A DNA stretch of 64,000 nt from Xylophilus ampelinus (GTDB lineage: Bacteria; Pseudomonadota; Gammaproteobacteria; Burkholderiales; Burkholderiaceae_C): assembly GCF_003217575.1 (NCBI RefSeq), contig NZ_QJTC01000001.1, forward strand, positions 248,001 through 312,000, read 5' to 3'. Below are positions 29,466-41,437 of this stretch, in pieces (position 1 is the stretch's first letter; each line of letters starts with the position of its first letter). The translations under genes and the position numbers were made by a program. The notes below the pieces were generated by a model that was not told where the DNA came from, did not search any database, and worked only from the letters and a program-made list of their open reading frames with translations.

Positions 29466-30371
29466 ATGATGCGTGGTGATGGAGGTCTGCCCCTGGTTGC
29501 ACGCGCTGCGGGCGCGCTCCGCCGCACCGGCCGCGGCGCGCTGGTGCTGGTGCTGGTGCTGGTGCTGGTGCTGGGCGCATTGTTGCTGGCACAGGGATGC
29601 GTGCAGACCTCGACCACCACGAGCGGCGCCCCGGGTGTGCGCCCGGCCGATTCGGCCACCCAGCGGCCCGACCTGGTCACTTCGTCCGACGAGGCGCCCG
29701 AACGCCGCCGTGCGCGCCTGCGCTACGAGCTGGCTGCCAACTATTTCCAGAACGACCAGACCAACATAGCGCTGGACGAGGTCAAGCAGTCGCTGACGGC
29801 CGATCCGACCTTCCCCGACGCGTACAACCTGCGCGGGCTTATCTACATGCGGCTCAACGACTATGCGCTGGCCGAAGACAGCTTCCAGCGGGCCGTCTCG
29901 CTCAATCCGCGCGATGCCAACGCGATGCACAACTACGGCTGGATGCTCTGCCAGCAGCAGAAGTATCCCGAAGCCACGGCCCAGTTCCGCCGGGCGGTGG
30001 CCGTGCCCTCGTACACCGACAAGGCCAAGACCCTGATGACCGAAGGCCTGTGCGAGGTGCGCGGCGGAGCCGTGGGCGAGGCCGAGCGCACCCTGCTGGA
30101 ATCCTACGCGCTCGACCCGAGCAATCCGATCACCGGCTTCACCCTCGCCAACCTGCTGCGTCAGCGCGGGGAGCTGGCGCGCGCCCAGTTCTACATCCGC
30201 CGGGTCAACAACGGCGAATTCTCCACGTCCGAATCGTTGTGGCTCGGCATCAAGATCGAGCGCCGTCTGGGCGACCAGACCGCCGTGCGGCAGCTGGCCG
30301 ACCAGTTGCGCAAACGTTACCCGCTGTCGGCCGAGAGGGCTTCCTACGACCGTGGAGCCTTCGATGAGTGA
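29466..30371 (+). CDS. pilW: Type IV pilus biogenesis/stability lipoprotein PilW (PilF)
   Basis: 301 aa. An N-terminal hydrophobic segment with LLLAQGC forms a lipobox (Cys about 45), then TPR repeats (about 85-270) such as AYNLRGLIYMRLNDYALAEDSFQRAV and AMHNYGWMLCQQQKY, the hallmark of PilF/PilW pilotins for secretin PilQ. The signal peptide core is encoded by a CTGGTG hexanucleotide repeat (29541-29574). AGGAGA precedes the ATG. Location between rlmN and rodZ is the standard proteobacterial order. Confidence 0.88.
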   Translation: MMRGDGGLPLVARAAGALRRTGRGALVLVLVLVLVLGALLLAQGCVQTSTTTSGAPGVRPADSATQRPDLVTSSDEAPERRRARLRYELAANYFQNDQTNIALDEVKQSLTADPTFPDAYNLRGLIYMRLNDYALAEDSFQRAVSLNPRDANAMHNYGWMLCQQQKYPEATAQFRRAVAVPSYTDKAKTLMTEGLCEVRGGAVGEAERTLLESYALDPSNPITGFTLANLLRQRGELARAQFYIRRVNNGEFSTSESLWLGIKIERRLGDQTAVRQLADQLRKRYPLSAERASYDRGAFDE

Positions 30372-31260
30372 GCAGCACACCGCCTCGCAACTGGCAGATC
30401 CCGGCGGCGGGCCCGACCACACCTCCGGCCCTGGCGTCGGACCCTATCTGCGCCAGGTGCGCGAAAACGCGGGCATCCATATCGCGGCCTTGGCCCAGGC
30501 GCTGAAGGTGCCGGTGGCGCGGCTCGAAGCCTTGGAAGCGGACCGCTTGGACGAGATGCCCGACCCCGCCTTCGCGCGCGCCTTGACCGCTACCATCTGC
30601 CGCCTGCTGCAGGTCGATCCTGTGCCGGTGCTGGCCCGGCTGCCGCAGCGCAACGCGGCCCGGCTGGTCTGCGACACCCGCGCGTTGTCGAAAGGCCTGC
30701 CGGCCATGCCCGTCCGCAAGCCTTCGCTGGCACAGCAGTTTCCCAGGCCGCTGGTGTGGGTCGTAGTGCTGCTCCTGGTGGGGGCCGGCGCTTTGATGCT
30801 GCTGCCGCGCGAACGAATCCACCATTGGATGGAGGTGCTGTCCCGTCGGCTGGAGCACGGCGAAATCAGGACGGCGACGCGCGGCGTGGTGCAGGAGCCC
30901 GTCGCCGCCCAGGCACCGACCGAGCCGGTCGCCGCGGTGGAGCCCTCGGCGCCGGCCGTGCCGACCGCCGCCGCGGTCGCGGCAGCTCCTGCTGCCACCG
31001 AGCCCGCCGCGGTGGCCGATAGCGATGCCGTGCTGGTCCTGAAGGCCACCGCCGATTCGTGGATCAAGATTTCCGATGCCCGTGGTGGCGTCGTCTTCCA
31101 GAAGATGCTGTCCGCCGGCGACCAGCAATCCATCACCGCGCCGCCGCCGTTGGCGGTGGTGGTCGGCCGGGCCGACGGCACCCAGGTGACCGTGCGCGGC
31201 AAGCCGCTCGACCTGTCCGCCATCGCCCGCAGCAACGTCGCCCGTTTCGAGGTGAAGTGA
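30364..31260 (+). CDS. rodZ: RodZ-like cytoskeletal protein
   Basis: 298 aa. Order of parts: cytoplasmic helix-turn-helix (YLRQVRENAGIHIAALAQAL, about 28-90), a single membrane helix (about 129-147), an Ala/Pro/Val linker and the periplasmic DUF4115 domain (about 222-295). RodZ anchors MreB to the membrane and sets rod shape. The ATG at 30364 overlaps the pilW stop by 8 bp. Confidence 0.88.
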   Translation: MSEQHTASQLADPGGGPDHTSGPGVGPYLRQVRENAGIHIAALAQALKVPVARLEALEADRLDEMPDPAFARALTATICRLLQVDPVPVLARLPQRNAARLVCDTRALSKGLPAMPVRKPSLAQQFPRPLVWVVVLLLVGAGALMLLPRERIHHWMEVLSRRLEHGEIRTATRGVVQEPVAAQAPTEPVAAVEPSAPAVPTAAAVAAAPAATEPAAVADSDAVLVLKATADSWIKISDARGGVVFQKMLSAGDQQSITAPPPLAVVVGRADGTQVTVRGKPLDLSAIARSNVARFEVK

Positions 31261-31263
31261 TCC

Positions 31264-32556
<1,293 letters not shown>

Positions 32557-32561
32557 TTCCC

Positions 32562-33902
32562 ATGCCAGACATCTCTTCCGCCGCCGCGTCCGCGGCAAGC
32601 GCTCCTACGGCCAAACCGGCGAAGCTCGCCGGCGTCAAGGGCATGAACGACATCCTGCCGCAGGATTCCGCCCGCTGGGAAGCGCTGGAAGACACGGTGC
32701 GCAGCGTGATGCGCCGCCATGCGTACCGCAACATCCGCACGCCGATCGTCGAGCCCACCGCACTGTTCGTGCGCGGCACCGGCCAGACCACCGACATCGT
32801 CGAGAAGGAGATGTACGCCTTCACCGATCGCCTCAACGGCGAGGAACTGGCGCTGCGCCCCGAGAACACGCCCGGCGTGGTGCGGGCCGCGATCGAGCAC
32901 AACCTTACCTACGACGGCGGCAAGCGCCTCTGGTACACCGGCCCGATGTTCCGGCACGAGCGTCCCCAGCGCGGGCGCTACCGCCAGTTCTACCAGCTGG
33001 GCGCAGAAGCCCTCGGCTTCGCCGGCCCGGAGGTCGATGCCGAGCTGATGCTGCTGGCGCATGAACTGCTGCGCACATTGGGCCTGCGCAACGTGCGGGT
33101 CGAGCTGAACAGCCTGGGCATTCCCGCGGAGCGCCAGGCCCACCGTGCGGCCCTGGTCGCGTACTTCGAACAGCACGCCGAACTGCTCGATGCCGACGCC
33201 CGGCGCCGCCTGCTGACCAATCCGCTGCGCATCCTCGACACCAAGAATCCGGCGATGCAGCAGATGGTCGAAGGCGCGCCGCGCCTGTTGGACCACCTGG
33301 GCGACGCGTCGCGCCGGCACCTGGACACGGTGCAGTCGCTGCTGACCGCCTGCGGCGTGCAGTGGACCGTCAATCCGCGTCTGGTGCGCGGCCTGGACTA
33401 CTACAGCCATACCGTCTTCGAATTCATCACCACCGAGCTGGGGGCCCAGGGCACCCTGTGCGGCGGCGGGCGCTACGACGGATTGTTCGAGATCCTCGGC
33501 GGCAAGCCGACGCCCGCGGTCGGCTGGGGCATGGGGCTGGAGCGGGTGCTGGAACTGCTGGTGGAGCAGGGCGCTGCCGCCGCCCAGCCGGTGCCGCATG
33601 CCTACGCCATCGTGCCCGACACCGCCGCGCTGCCCCAGGTGTTCCCGGTACTGCAGGCGCTGCGCGCCGCCGGCGTCGAGGTACAGATGCATGCCGGCGG
33701 TGCCGACGGGTTCGGCAGCTTCAAGTCGCAGTTCAAGAAAGCCGACGCCAGCGGCGCGGCCCACGCGCTGGTCTTCGGCGCCGACGAACTGGCCGCGGGC
33801 CAGGTCACCGTCAAGTCGCTGCGCGACGGTGCGGGCGCGCAGCGGCGCGAGTCGCTGGCCACGGTCGTCGCCTGGGCGCCCACCCTACAATCCCGCCCTT
33901 AA
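32562..33902 (+). CDS. hisS: Histidine-tRNA ligase
   Basis: 446 aa class II synthetase. Motif 2 region [16 protein letters not shown], the HisA motif [12 protein letters not shown] and motif 3 [13 protein letters not shown] are visible, with a C-terminal anticodon-binding domain. The ATG at 32562, 5 bp after ispG, is chosen because the preceding open frame antisenses no family sequence. A separate paralogue, HisZ, is encoded further on. Confidence 0.95.
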   Translation: MPDISSAAASAASAPTAKPAKLAGVKGMNDILPQDSARWEALEDTVRSVMRRHAYRNIRTPIVEPTALFVRGTGQTTDIVEKEMYAFTDRLNGEELALRPENTPGVVRAAIEHNLTYDGGKRLWYTGPMFRHERPQRGRYRQFYQLGAEALGFAGPEVDAELMLLAHELLRTLGLRNVRVELNSLGIPAERQAHRAALVAYFEQHAELLDADARRRLLTNPLRILDTKNPAMQQMVEGAPRLLDHLGDASRRHLDTVQSLLTACGVQWTVNPRLVRGLDYYSHTVFEFITTELGAQGTLCGGGRYDGLFEILGGKPTPAVGWGMGLERVLELLVEQGAAAAQPVPHAYAIVPDTAALPQVFPVLQALRAAGVEVQMHAGGADGFGSFKSQFKKADASGAAHALVFGADELAAGQVTVKSLRDGAGAQRRESLATVVAWAPTLQSRP

Positions 33903-33919
33903 CGAACGACACGGATTCC

Positions 33920-34603
33920 ATGGCCACGCATCTCGACCTCGAAGAACAAGAACAGCTCGACCAGCTCAAGCACTTCTGGAACCGCTGGGGCACGCTCATC
34001 ACCTGGGTGATGATTGCCGTGTTCGGTGCGCTGGCCGCCTGGAACGGCTACCAGTTCTGGGAGCGCCGCCAGGCGGCCCAGGCATCGGTGCTGTACGACG
34101 AGGTCGACCGCGCAGCCCAGGCCGGCGACGCCGAACGGGTGCAGCGCGCCTTCGGCGACATCCGCGACCGTTTCGGCCGCACCGCGTATGCATCGCAGGC
34201 GGGCTTGCTCGCCGGCAAGACCCTGTACGAAAAGGACCGCGTGGACGACGCCAAGGCGGCGTTCGCCTGGGTGGCCGAAAAATCGAAGGACGAGGGCTAC
34301 CAGTCGCTCGCCCGCCTGCGACTGGCGGCGGTGCTGCTCGATGCCAAGGCCTACGACGATGCCCTGCGCCAGCTGGCGGCACCGTTCCCAACCCCGTTCG
34401 TCCCGCTGGCGGCCGACCGCAAGGGCGACGTGCTGCAGCAGCAGGGCAAGAAGGCCGAGGCCGCGGCCGAATACACCCGCGCCTGGAACGAGTTCGGCGA
34501 AAGGTCCGAGTACCGCCGCCTGGTCGAGATCAAGCTCAACGCCCTCGGGGTCGACCCGCGCGGTGGCAAATCCGCTTCCACAGCGGCAGGAGTCAAACCA
34601 TGA
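33920..34603 (+). CDS. YfgM-like tetratricopeptide membrane protein
   Basis: 227 aa, single N-terminal membrane helix (about 25-43) followed by TPR-like helices (GKTLYEKDRVDDAKAAFAWV, RKGDVLQQQGKKAEAAAEYTRA). YfgM in E. coli binds the SecYEG translocon and periplasmic chaperones. It lies between hisS and bamB, the conserved place, and its stop overlaps the bamB ATG. Confidence 0.88.
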   Translation: MATHLDLEEQEQLDQLKHFWNRWGTLITWVMIAVFGALAAWNGYQFWERRQAAQASVLYDEVDRAAQAGDAERVQRAFGDIRDRFGRTAYASQAGLLAGKTLYEKDRVDDAKAAFAWVAEKSKDEGYQSLARLRLAAVLLDAKAYDDALRQLAAPFPTPFVPLAADRKGDVLQQQGKKAEAAAEYTRAWNEFGERSEYRRLVEIKLNALGVDPRGGKSASTAAGVKP

Positions 34604-35793
34604 CGGCATTTGCCAATTTCGAGCAAAAGAGGCCTGCAGCCGGGGCAGTGCTTAGACTGGCAGCTATCATTTTTGCAGCGTCGCTCGCGGGGTGCTCGAT
34701 GTTCTCAGGCGTAGGCTCGACCGTCGGCGGCTGGTTTGGAAGCAAGAAACCCGAGCCGAAGGAACTGGGTCCGAATGTCGCGGTGATCGGCGTGCGCCAG
34801 GCCTGGACCACGAAGGTGGGCGCAGTCGGCTTCCCGCTGGTGGCCGACGTGCACGGCTCCACCGTGACCCTCGCCAGCAGCGACGGCAACGTCGTGGCGC
34901 TGGATGCGCGCACCGGTGCCGAGCTCTGGCGCGCGAGCGCCGGGGCTCCGCTGTCGGCGGGTGTCGGCAGCGACGGCACGCTGGCGGCCGTCGTCAGCAC
35001 CGGCAACGAGATCGTCGCCTTCGCCGGCGGCAAGCAGCTGTGGCGCAGCAGGCTCGCCGCCGAATCTTTCACCCCGCCACTGGTCGCGGGTGGCCGGGTG
35101 TTCGTTCTGGCGGCCGACCGATCGGTTTCGGCCTATGACGGCAAGACCGGTCGCCGGCTCTGGAACCAGCCGCGTCCGGGCGAGCCACTGGTGCTGCGCC
35201 AGGCCGGCGTGCTGGTCGCCTCGGGCGACACGCTGGTGGTCGGTCTGTCCGGCCGCTTGTCGGGCCTCAACCCCGATAACGGCAGCCTGCGCTGGGAGGC
35301 GCCGATCGCCGCATCGCGCGGCACCAACGACGTCGAGCGGCTGGTCGATCTGGTGGGCCATGTGAATCAGCAGGACGGCGTCCTGTGCGCCCGGGCGTTC
35401 CAGTCGGCCGTGGGCTGCGTCGATGCGACGCGTGGTCAGCTGCTCTGGAGCAAGCCTGCCAGCGGCTACACCGGCGTCGACGGCGACGAGCAGAACATCT
35501 ACGGCACCGAGTCCAACGGCTTCGTCAACGCATGGCGCCGCGCCGACGGCGAGCGGGCCTGGAGCATCGACCGTCTGCAGTACCGCCAGCTGACGGCGCC
35601 GCTGGTGCTGGGCCGATCGGTCGTGTTCGGGGATGGCACGGGTCTCGTGCATTTCCTCTCGCGCGATGCGGGTGCGCCGTTGAACCGTCTCACGACGGAC
35701 GGCTCGGGCGTTGCGGCCATGCCGGTGCAGGCAGAAGGCACCCTGGTCGTCGTGACCAAAAGCGGCGGCGTGTTCGGCTTCGTGCCCGAATGA
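34600..35793 (+). CDS. bamB: Outer membrane assembly lipoprotein BamB
   Basis: 397 aa. Signal peptide with lipobox SLAGC (Cys32) and an eight-bladed PQQ-like beta-propeller, seen as repeated units such as [24 protein letters not shown] and [11 protein letters not shown]. It is an accessory of the BamA machine that folds outer-membrane proteins. The start overlaps the preceding gene as ATGA. The AT-rich codons of the signal-peptide core (GCTATCATTTTTGCAGC, about 34661-34677) resemble a decayed copy of the local palindrome family. Confidence 0.92.
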   Translation: MTAFANFEQKRPAAGAVLRLAAIIFAASLAGCSMFSGVGSTVGGWFGSKKPEPKELGPNVAVIGVRQAWTTKVGAVGFPLVADVHGSTVTLASSDGNVVALDARTGAELWRASAGAPLSAGVGSDGTLAAVVSTGNEIVAFAGGKQLWRSRLAAESFTPPLVAGGRVFVLAADRSVSAYDGKTGRRLWNQPRPGEPLVLRQAGVLVASGDTLVVGLSGRLSGLNPDNGSLRWEAPIAASRGTNDVERLVDLVGHVNQQDGVLCARAFQSAVGCVDATRGQLLWSKPASGYTGVDGDEQNIYGTESNGFVNAWRRADGERAWSIDRLQYRQLTAPLVLGRSVVFGDGTGLVHFLSRDAGAPLNRLTTDGSGVAAMPVQAEGTLVVVTKSGGVFGFVPE

Positions 35794-35821
35794 TCCGCCG
35801 GAGCGACACAGTCAGGAATTC

Positions 35822-37159
35822 ATGAAACCGGTCGTGGCCCTCGTCGGGCGCCCCAACGTCGGCAAGTCGACGCTCTTCAACCGCATGACCAAGTCGCGCG
35901 ACGCCATCGTCGCCGACTTCGCGGGGCTCACCCGCGACCGCCATTACGGCAACGGCCGCCAGGGCAAGCACGAGTACATCGTCATCGACACCGGCGGCTT
36001 CGAGCCGGATGCCGGTTCCGGCATCTACAAGGAGATGGCCAGGCAGACGCAGCAGGCTGTCGCCGAAGCCGACGTGGTGGTCTTCGTGCTGGATGCGCGG
36101 GCCGGCCTCTCCGCGCAGGACCACGACATCGCCAAATATCTGCGCCGGCTCGGCAAGCCTTGCGTGCTGGCCGCCAACAAGGCCGAGGGCATGACCGAGG
36201 GCGTGCAACTGGGCGAGTTCTTCGAACTGGGCTTGGGCGCGGTGCATGCGGTGTCGGCGGCGCATGGCCAGGGCATCCGCGACCTCATCGAGATCGCGCT
36301 GGAGCCGCTGCATCTGCCCGACCCGGACGATGCCGTTGCTGCAGAAGATCCGGGCGTGATCAAGCTGGCCGTCGCAGGGCGCCCCAACGTCGGCAAGTCG
36401 ACGCTGATCAACACCTGGCTGGGCGAAGAGCGCCTGGTGGCGTTCGACATGCCCGGCACCACCCGCGACGCGATCACCGTGCCCTTCGAGCGCGACGGTC
36501 AGCGCTTCGAGCTGATCGACACCGCGGGCCTGCGCCGCAAGGGCCGCGTCTTCGAGGCGATCGAGAAGTTCTCGGTCGTCAAGACGCTGCAGGCGATCGA
36601 GTCCGCCAACGTCGTGCTGCTGCTGCTGGACGCGACGCAGGACGTGACCGACCAGGACGCGCACATCGCGGGCTACATTCTGGAAAGCGGGCGCGCCGTG
36701 GTCGTCGCGGTCAACAAGTGGGAAGCGGTCGACGACTACCAGCGCGAGATGTTGCAGCGCTCGGTCGAGACCCGCCTGCCGTTCTTGAAGTTCGCAGCGG
36801 TGCATTTCATATCCGCGCAGAAGCGCCACGGCCTGGGCCCGGTCTGGGCGTCGATCGCCAAGGCGCACCGCTCGGCCACCTGCAAGATGTCGACGCCGGT
36901 ACTAACCCGCCTTCTGCTCGAGTCGGTGCAGTTCCAGAGCCCGCAGCGGGCCGGCATGTTCCGCCCGAAGCTGCGGTATGCGCATCAGGGGGGCATGAAC
37001 CCGCCGGTCGTCGTGATCCACGGCAACTCGCTCGAGCACGTCACCGATGCCTACAAACGCTTCCTGGAAGGCCGGTTTCGCAAGGAGTTCGACCTCGTCG
37101 GCACGCCGCTGCGGATCGAAATGAAGACCTCGCAAAACCCGTTCGCCGATAAAGGCTGA
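35822..37159 (+). CDS. der: Ribosome biogenesis GTPase Der (EngA)
   Basis: 445 aa with two tandem G domains, each opened by GRPNVGKST (about residues 8 and 187), DTGG and DTAG switch motifs, NKAE and NKWE G4 motifs, and a C-terminal KH-like domain. Essential for 50S subunit assembly. SD CAGGAA before the ATG. It follows bamB, the conserved order. Confidence 0.96.
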   Translation: MKPVVALVGRPNVGKSTLFNRMTKSRDAIVADFAGLTRDRHYGNGRQGKHEYIVIDTGGFEPDAGSGIYKEMARQTQQAVAEADVVVFVLDARAGLSAQDHDIAKYLRRLGKPCVLAANKAEGMTEGVQLGEFFELGLGAVHAVSAAHGQGIRDLIEIALEPLHLPDPDDAVAAEDPGVIKLAVAGRPNVGKSTLINTWLGEERLVAFDMPGTTRDAITVPFERDGQRFELIDTAGLRRKGRVFEAIEKFSVVKTLQAIESANVVLLLLDATQDVTDQDAHIAGYILESGRAVVVAVNKWEAVDDYQREMLQRSVETRLPFLKFAAVHFISAQKRHGLGPVWASIAKAHRSATCKMSTPVLTRLLLESVQFQSPQRAGMFRPKLRYAHQGGMNPPVVVIHGNSLEHVTDAYKRFLEGRFRKEFDLVGTPLRIEMKTSQNPFADKG

Positions 37160-37298
37160 ACCGCGCGGATTGGCTGGTCCGGCGCGTTTTCGCAGCGCCA
37201 CCTAAATTTCTTGTGGATATGTGTCGCATGCGCGGCAAGCGCAAAAGCCTGTGGTAAGGTGACGTTTCACAACAACAACTCTGAACACGGAGAATATC

Positions 37299-37553
37299 GT
37301 GAGCAACAAAGGCCAACTTTTGCAGGACCCTTTCCTGAACGCGCTGCGGCGTGAGCATGTGCCGGTATCGATCTATCTGGTCAACGGCATCAAGCTCCAG
37401 GGTCAAATCGAATCGTTCGACCAATACGTGGTGTTGCTCCGCAATACCGTGACCCAGATGGTCTACAAGCACGCCATCTCGACGATCGTTCCGGGCCGCG
37501 CGGTGAACTTCTCGACCACCGACAGTGCGGATGCGGAATCGAACGCCGCTTGA
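37299..37553 (+). CDS. hfq: RNA chaperone Hfq
   Basis: 84 aa. Sm1 ([23 protein letters not shown]) and Sm2 ([10 protein letters not shown]) motifs are complete. The hexamer pairs small RNAs with mRNAs. The start is GTG at 37299 with GGAGAA upstream. The 139-bp gap after der probably carries its promoter; no confident boxes were found. Confidence 0.96.
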   Translation: MSNKGQLLQDPFLNALRREHVPVSIYLVNGIKLQGQIESFDQYVVLLRNTVTQMVYKHAISTIVPGRAVNFSTTDSADAESNAA

Positions 37554-37610
37554 CCGTATTCCAGGACCGGGCCTGTCGGCCCCTATTGCAAAACCCTTCT
37601 TCTTTCTTAC

Positions 37611-38801
37611 TTGCAAACTCCATTGAATAACACCGACGATTCCGGCCAGGCAGCGGCGGCGGTTCTGTTGGTGGGCGTTGACCTCGGTCAGCCGCATTTC
37701 GATGGCGAACTGGAGGAACTGGGCCTTCTCGCCCAGACCGCCGGCCTGCATCCGGTCGCGCGCATCGCGGCAAGGCGCAAGGCACCCGATGCGGCACTGT
37801 TCGTCGGTAGCGGCAAGGCCGACGAAATCCGCATGCTGGCCGAACAGCACGGTGCGGTCGAGGTACTTTTCGACCAGCCGCTCTCTCCCGCACAGCAGAG
37901 AAACCTGGAACGTCATATCGGCTTGCCGGTGAACGACCGTACGTTCCTCATCCTGGAGATTTTCGCCCAACGCGCCAGGAGCCACGAGGGCAAGCTGCAG
38001 GTGGAACTCGCCCGCCTGCAATACCTCAGCACCCGGCTCGTCCGGCGCTGGTCCCATCTGGAACGTCAACGGGGTGGCATCGGGACGCGGGGCGGACCGG
38101 GTGAGACGCAGATCGAGCTGGACCGCCGCATGATCGGCGACTCGATCAAGCGCATCAAGGAACGCCTGTTGAAGGTAAAGCGCCAGCAAGGCACGCAGCG
38201 TCGTCAGCGCGAACGCCGGGACGTCTTCAACATCTCGCTGGTCGGCTACACCAACGCCGGCAAGTCGACCCTCTTCAATGCTTTGGTCAAGGCGCGCGCC
38301 TATGCGGCCGACCAGCTCTTCGCCACCCTGGACACCACCACGCGCCAGCTCTACCTGGCCGATGCGCAGCGCACGGTGTCGCTGTCGGACACCGTGGGCT
38401 TCATCCGCGATCTTCCGCACGGGCTGATCGACGCCTTCCAGGCCACTTTGCGCGAGGCGGTCGATGCCGACTTGCTGGTGCATGTGGTCGACGCGTCGAA
38501 CCCGGCATTTCCCGAGCAGATGGAGCAGGTTCGGCGGGTGCTGGCGGAGATCGGTGCCGCCGACATTGCGCAGCTGCTGGTGTTCAACAAGCTCGATGCT
38601 ATCCCGCCCGAACAGGCGCCGCGCCAGACCGCCGATACGTTCGAGGTGGACGGCCTCCAGATAGCCCGTGTGTTCACCAGCGCGCAGCAGGGCGTGGGCA
38701 TGGTCGAACTGCGCGCGGCTCTGTCGGCGGCGGTCGCGGCGTCGCAGCACGTTGCTATGCCCCCTGCGGACGGTGTCCCTTTGCCGGTTCCCATGGACTG
38801 A
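37611..38801 (+). CDS. hflX: GTPase HflX
   Basis: 396 aa. N-terminal HflX domain with GGPGETQIELDRR, then a G domain with GYTNAGKSTLFN (about 212), DTVGFIRDLP and NKLD. HflX splits stalled or heat-damaged 70S ribosomes. No ATG is available early; TTG at 37611 or 37623 are the candidates, neither with a clear Shine-Dalgarno, so the start is uncertain. Sits in the hfq-hflX-hflK-hflC order. Confidence 0.92.
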   Translation: MQTPLNNTDDSGQAAAAVLLVGVDLGQPHFDGELEELGLLAQTAGLHPVARIAARRKAPDAALFVGSGKADEIRMLAEQHGAVEVLFDQPLSPAQQRNLERHIGLPVNDRTFLILEIFAQRARSHEGKLQVELARLQYLSTRLVRRWSHLERQRGGIGTRGGPGETQIELDRRMIGDSIKRIKERLLKVKRQQGTQRRQRERRDVFNISLVGYTNAGKSTLFNALVKARAYAADQLFATLDTTTRQLYLADAQRTVSLSDTVGFIRDLPHGLIDAFQATLREAVDADLLVHVVDASNPAFPEQMEQVRRVLAEIGAADIAQLLVFNKLDAIPPEQAPRQTADTFEVDGLQIARVFTSAQQGVGMVELRAALSAAVAASQHVAMPPADGVPLPVPMD

Positions 38802-38849
38802 TTGGGCACAATCGGTCGTTACAGGCTACTTCACGACGAGACTTCGAGC

Positions 38850-40286
38850 ATGACTCTCACACACCAGACCCCGGGTCGAACGGGGCTGTCGGGCCGCATC
38901 AGGGGAATGTTCAATTTGAATGATCCCCGCTGGGGACGCGGTGACGACAAGGCATCGGCCAATGGTCGCAATCCGGAGCCGCCTCCGGCCGCTCCCGATG
39001 TGCCACCGGCACCGCCACCAGCGGTCGCTCCGCCGCCTGCCGCTCCTGTCCCGCCGCGTGGCCGTACGCCGGGTCCGAACCAGGGACCGCCCGATCTGGA
39101 AGAATTGTGGCGTGATTTCAACCGCAAGCTCGGCGGTATGTTTGGCGGCGGCAACCGCAAGCGAGACAACGGTGGCTCCGGGGGCGGTGGTGGCCGCGGC
39201 AGCTACAAGCCCGATATGAAGAACGCCGGCTTCGGTATCGGGCTCATCTTGGGCATCGGAGTGCTGATCTGGCTGGGCAGCGGCTTCTTCATCGTGCAGG
39301 AAGGGCAGCAGGCCGTCATCACCCAGTTCGGCAAGTACAAGTCGACCGTCGGCGCGGGTTTCAACTGGCGTCTGCCGTATCCGGTGCAGCGCCACGAGCT
39401 TGTGTTCGTCACGCAGATTCGCTCGGTCGATGTCGGCCGCGACGCGATCATCAAGTCCACCGGTCTGCGCGGCTCCGCCATGCTCACCCAGGACGAGAAC
39501 ATCGTCGAGATCAAGTTCGCAGTGCAGTACCGGCTCAACGACGCCCGGGCCTGGCTGTTCGAAAGCAAAGACCCTACCGCCGCCGTAGTGCAGGCCGCAG
39601 AGAGTTCGGTGCGCGAGGTGGTCGGCAAGATGCGGATGGATTCGGCGCTGGCCGAAGAGCGCGATCAGATCGCTCCGCGGGTGCGCGAACTGATGCAGAA
39701 CATTCTCGACCGCTACAACGTGGGCGTGGAAGTCGTCAACATCAACCTGCAGCAGGGCGGGGTGCGTCCGCCCGAGCAGGTGCAGGCGGCATTCGACGAC
39801 GTGCTGAAGGCGGGCCAGGAGCGAGAGCGTGCCAAGAACGATGCGCAGGCCTATGCCAACGACGTGGTGCCGCGCGCGGTCGGTTCCGCATCCCGCCTGA
39901 AGGAAGAATCCGAGGCCTACAAAGCGCGGATCGTGGCGCAGGCGCAGGGCGATTCGCAGCGTTTCGTGTCGGTTCTGTCCGAGTATCAAAAGGCGCCGCA
40001 GGTTACCCGCGACCGGATGTACCTCGATGCGATGCAGAACATCTATAGCAACGTGACCAAGGTGATGGTGGATTCTCGCCAGGGCTCGAACCTGCTGTAC
40101 CTGCCGCTCGACAAGTTGTTGAAGATCCAAAACCAGCCCGTATCCGCCCCCGACGGTGGCGCGGCGGCGGCGACCGCGGCGGCCAACACCGTGGCCGGTG
40201 CGGGGGGCGCGACGTTGCCACCCGTGTTTTCCAACGATACCCGCACGCGGGACAACGCGCGCTCGCGCGAACGCGAATCGCGCTAG
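38850..40286 (+). CDS. hflK: FtsH protease modulator HflK
   Basis: 478 aa. A Pro/Gly-rich cytoplasmic N-terminus (about 30-125), one membrane helix (about 128-148) and the SPFH/band 7 domain (VQEGQQAVITQFGKY). HflK and HflC form a large cage around FtsH in the inner membrane and limit its proteolysis. ATG 38850 is used; ATG 38907 (MFNLNDPRWGRGDD) with AGGGG very close is possible. Confidence 0.93.
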   Translation: MTLTHQTPGRTGLSGRIRGMFNLNDPRWGRGDDKASANGRNPEPPPAAPDVPPAPPPAVAPPPAAPVPPRGRTPGPNQGPPDLEELWRDFNRKLGGMFGGGNRKRDNGGSGGGGGRGSYKPDMKNAGFGIGLILGIGVLIWLGSGFFIVQEGQQAVITQFGKYKSTVGAGFNWRLPYPVQRHELVFVTQIRSVDVGRDAIIKSTGLRGSAMLTQDENIVEIKFAVQYRLNDARAWLFESKDPTAAVVQAAESSVREVVGKMRMDSALAEERDQIAPRVRELMQNILDRYNVGVEVVNINLQQGGVRPPEQVQAAFDDVLKAGQERERAKNDAQAYANDVVPRAVGSASRLKEESEAYKARIVAQAQGDSQRFVSVLSEYQKAPQVTRDRMYLDAMQNIYSNVTKVMVDSRQGSNLLYLPLDKLLKIQNQPVSAPDGGAAAATAAANTVAGAGGATLPPVFSNDTRTRDNARSRERESR

Positions 40287-40296
40287 GAGCCCTCAG

Positions 40297-41202
40297 GTGA
40301 ACAGAATCGGATTTATCGCCTCGTCCATCCTCTTGGTGCTCGCCTTGCTGAGCTCCATGTTGTTCGTGGTCGATCAACGCCAGTTCGGCGTCGTCTACGC
40401 GCTGGGCCAGATCAACGAAGTGGTCACCGAGCCTGGCCTGCATTTCAAGCTGCCGCCGCCGTTCCAGAACGTGTCGTATATCGACAAGCGTCTGCTGACG
40501 CTCGACAGCAGCGACACCGAGTCGATGCTGACCGCCGAAAAGCAGCGCGTAGTGATCGACTGGTACGTCCGCTGGCGTGTCGGCAACCCTTCGGAATACA
40601 TCCGCAACGTGGGTCTGGACGAGAACGCCGGTGCCGCGCAACTCAACCGTGTGGTCCGCAACGCCTTCCAGACGGAGATCAACAAGCGCACGGTCCGCGA
40701 GCTGATCGCGCTCAAGCGCGACGAGCTGATGAACGACGTGAAGCGCCAGGTCACGGAAGTGGTCAAGGGCGGCCGTCCGTGGGGGATCGAGGTGGTGGAT
40801 GTGCGCATCACCCGCGTCGACTATGTCGAGGCGATCACCGAATCGGTCTATCGCAGGATGGAGGCGGAGCGCAAGCGCGTCGCCAACGAACTGCGTTCGA
40901 CCGGCGCCGCCGAGGGCGAGAAGATCCGTGCCGATGCCGACCGCCAACGCGAGGTGACGGTGGCCAACGCGTACCGCGACGCGCAGAAGATCAAGGGCGA
41001 GGGCGATGCGGAAGCGGCCCGCACCTATGCGGAATCCTTCGGCAAGGATCCGCAGTTCGCCCAGTTCTACCGGAGCCTGGACGCGTACAAGGCCAGCTTC
41101 GGCAAGAAGGGCGACGTCATGGTCGTCGATCCGGCATCATCGGATTTCTTCAAGGCGTTCCGCAACGGTGCGGCACAGGCCGGCGCCACGCCGCGTCCTT
41201 GA
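40297..41202 (+). CDS. hflC: FtsH protease modulator HflC
   Basis: 301 aa. N-terminal membrane helix (IASSILLVLALLSSMLFVV) and SPFH domain (DQRQFGVVYALGQI). Partner of HflK. GTG start at 40297, preceded by TAGGAG and 10 bp after hflK. The next 235 bp (41203-41437) hold no gene that I can recognise; the small DUF2065 gene often found here in relatives is not evident. Confidence 0.93.
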   Translation: MNRIGFIASSILLVLALLSSMLFVVDQRQFGVVYALGQINEVVTEPGLHFKLPPPFQNVSYIDKRLLTLDSSDTESMLTAEKQRVVIDWYVRWRVGNPSEYIRNVGLDENAGAAQLNRVVRNAFQTEINKRTVRELIALKRDELMNDVKRQVTEVVKGGRPWGIEVVDVRITRVDYVEAITESVYRRMEAERKRVANELRSTGAAEGEKIRADADRQREVTVANAYRDAQKIKGEGDAEAARTYAESFGKDPQFAQFYRSLDAYKASFGKKGDVMVVDPASSDFFKAFRNGAAQAGATPRP

Positions 41203-41405
41203 TCGGGTTCGGGCCTCGATTCGCCGACCGGCAGGCGTTTTCGACAGCCTGACCACCGGCGACCCCATATTCCCTGACGGGGCCGCACAGCGAGCTGTCG
41301 CTGCCGGCCCCCGTCGGCGCTGGGGCTTCGGGCCGTATCGCACCAATGCAGACAGGCATCCTTCGCGCGCCCTGCGGCCCGTCCCGACGCGCAGTGCCGT
41401 ATCGG

Positions 41406-41411
41406 TAGAAT
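41406..41411 (+). promoter_or_regulatory. Candidate -10 box for hisZ-purA
   Basis: TAGAAT, 26 bp before the hisZ start. No convincing -35 lies 16-18 bp upstream. Confidence 0.35.
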
Positions 41412-41437
41412 CACGTTTTTAACAGCCTGATCGTTCC

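Noticed and set aside
41203-41437. Looked for the small DUF2065 membrane-protein gene usual between hflC and hisZ
   Set aside because: No frame with a hydrophobic 60-residue product on either strand.
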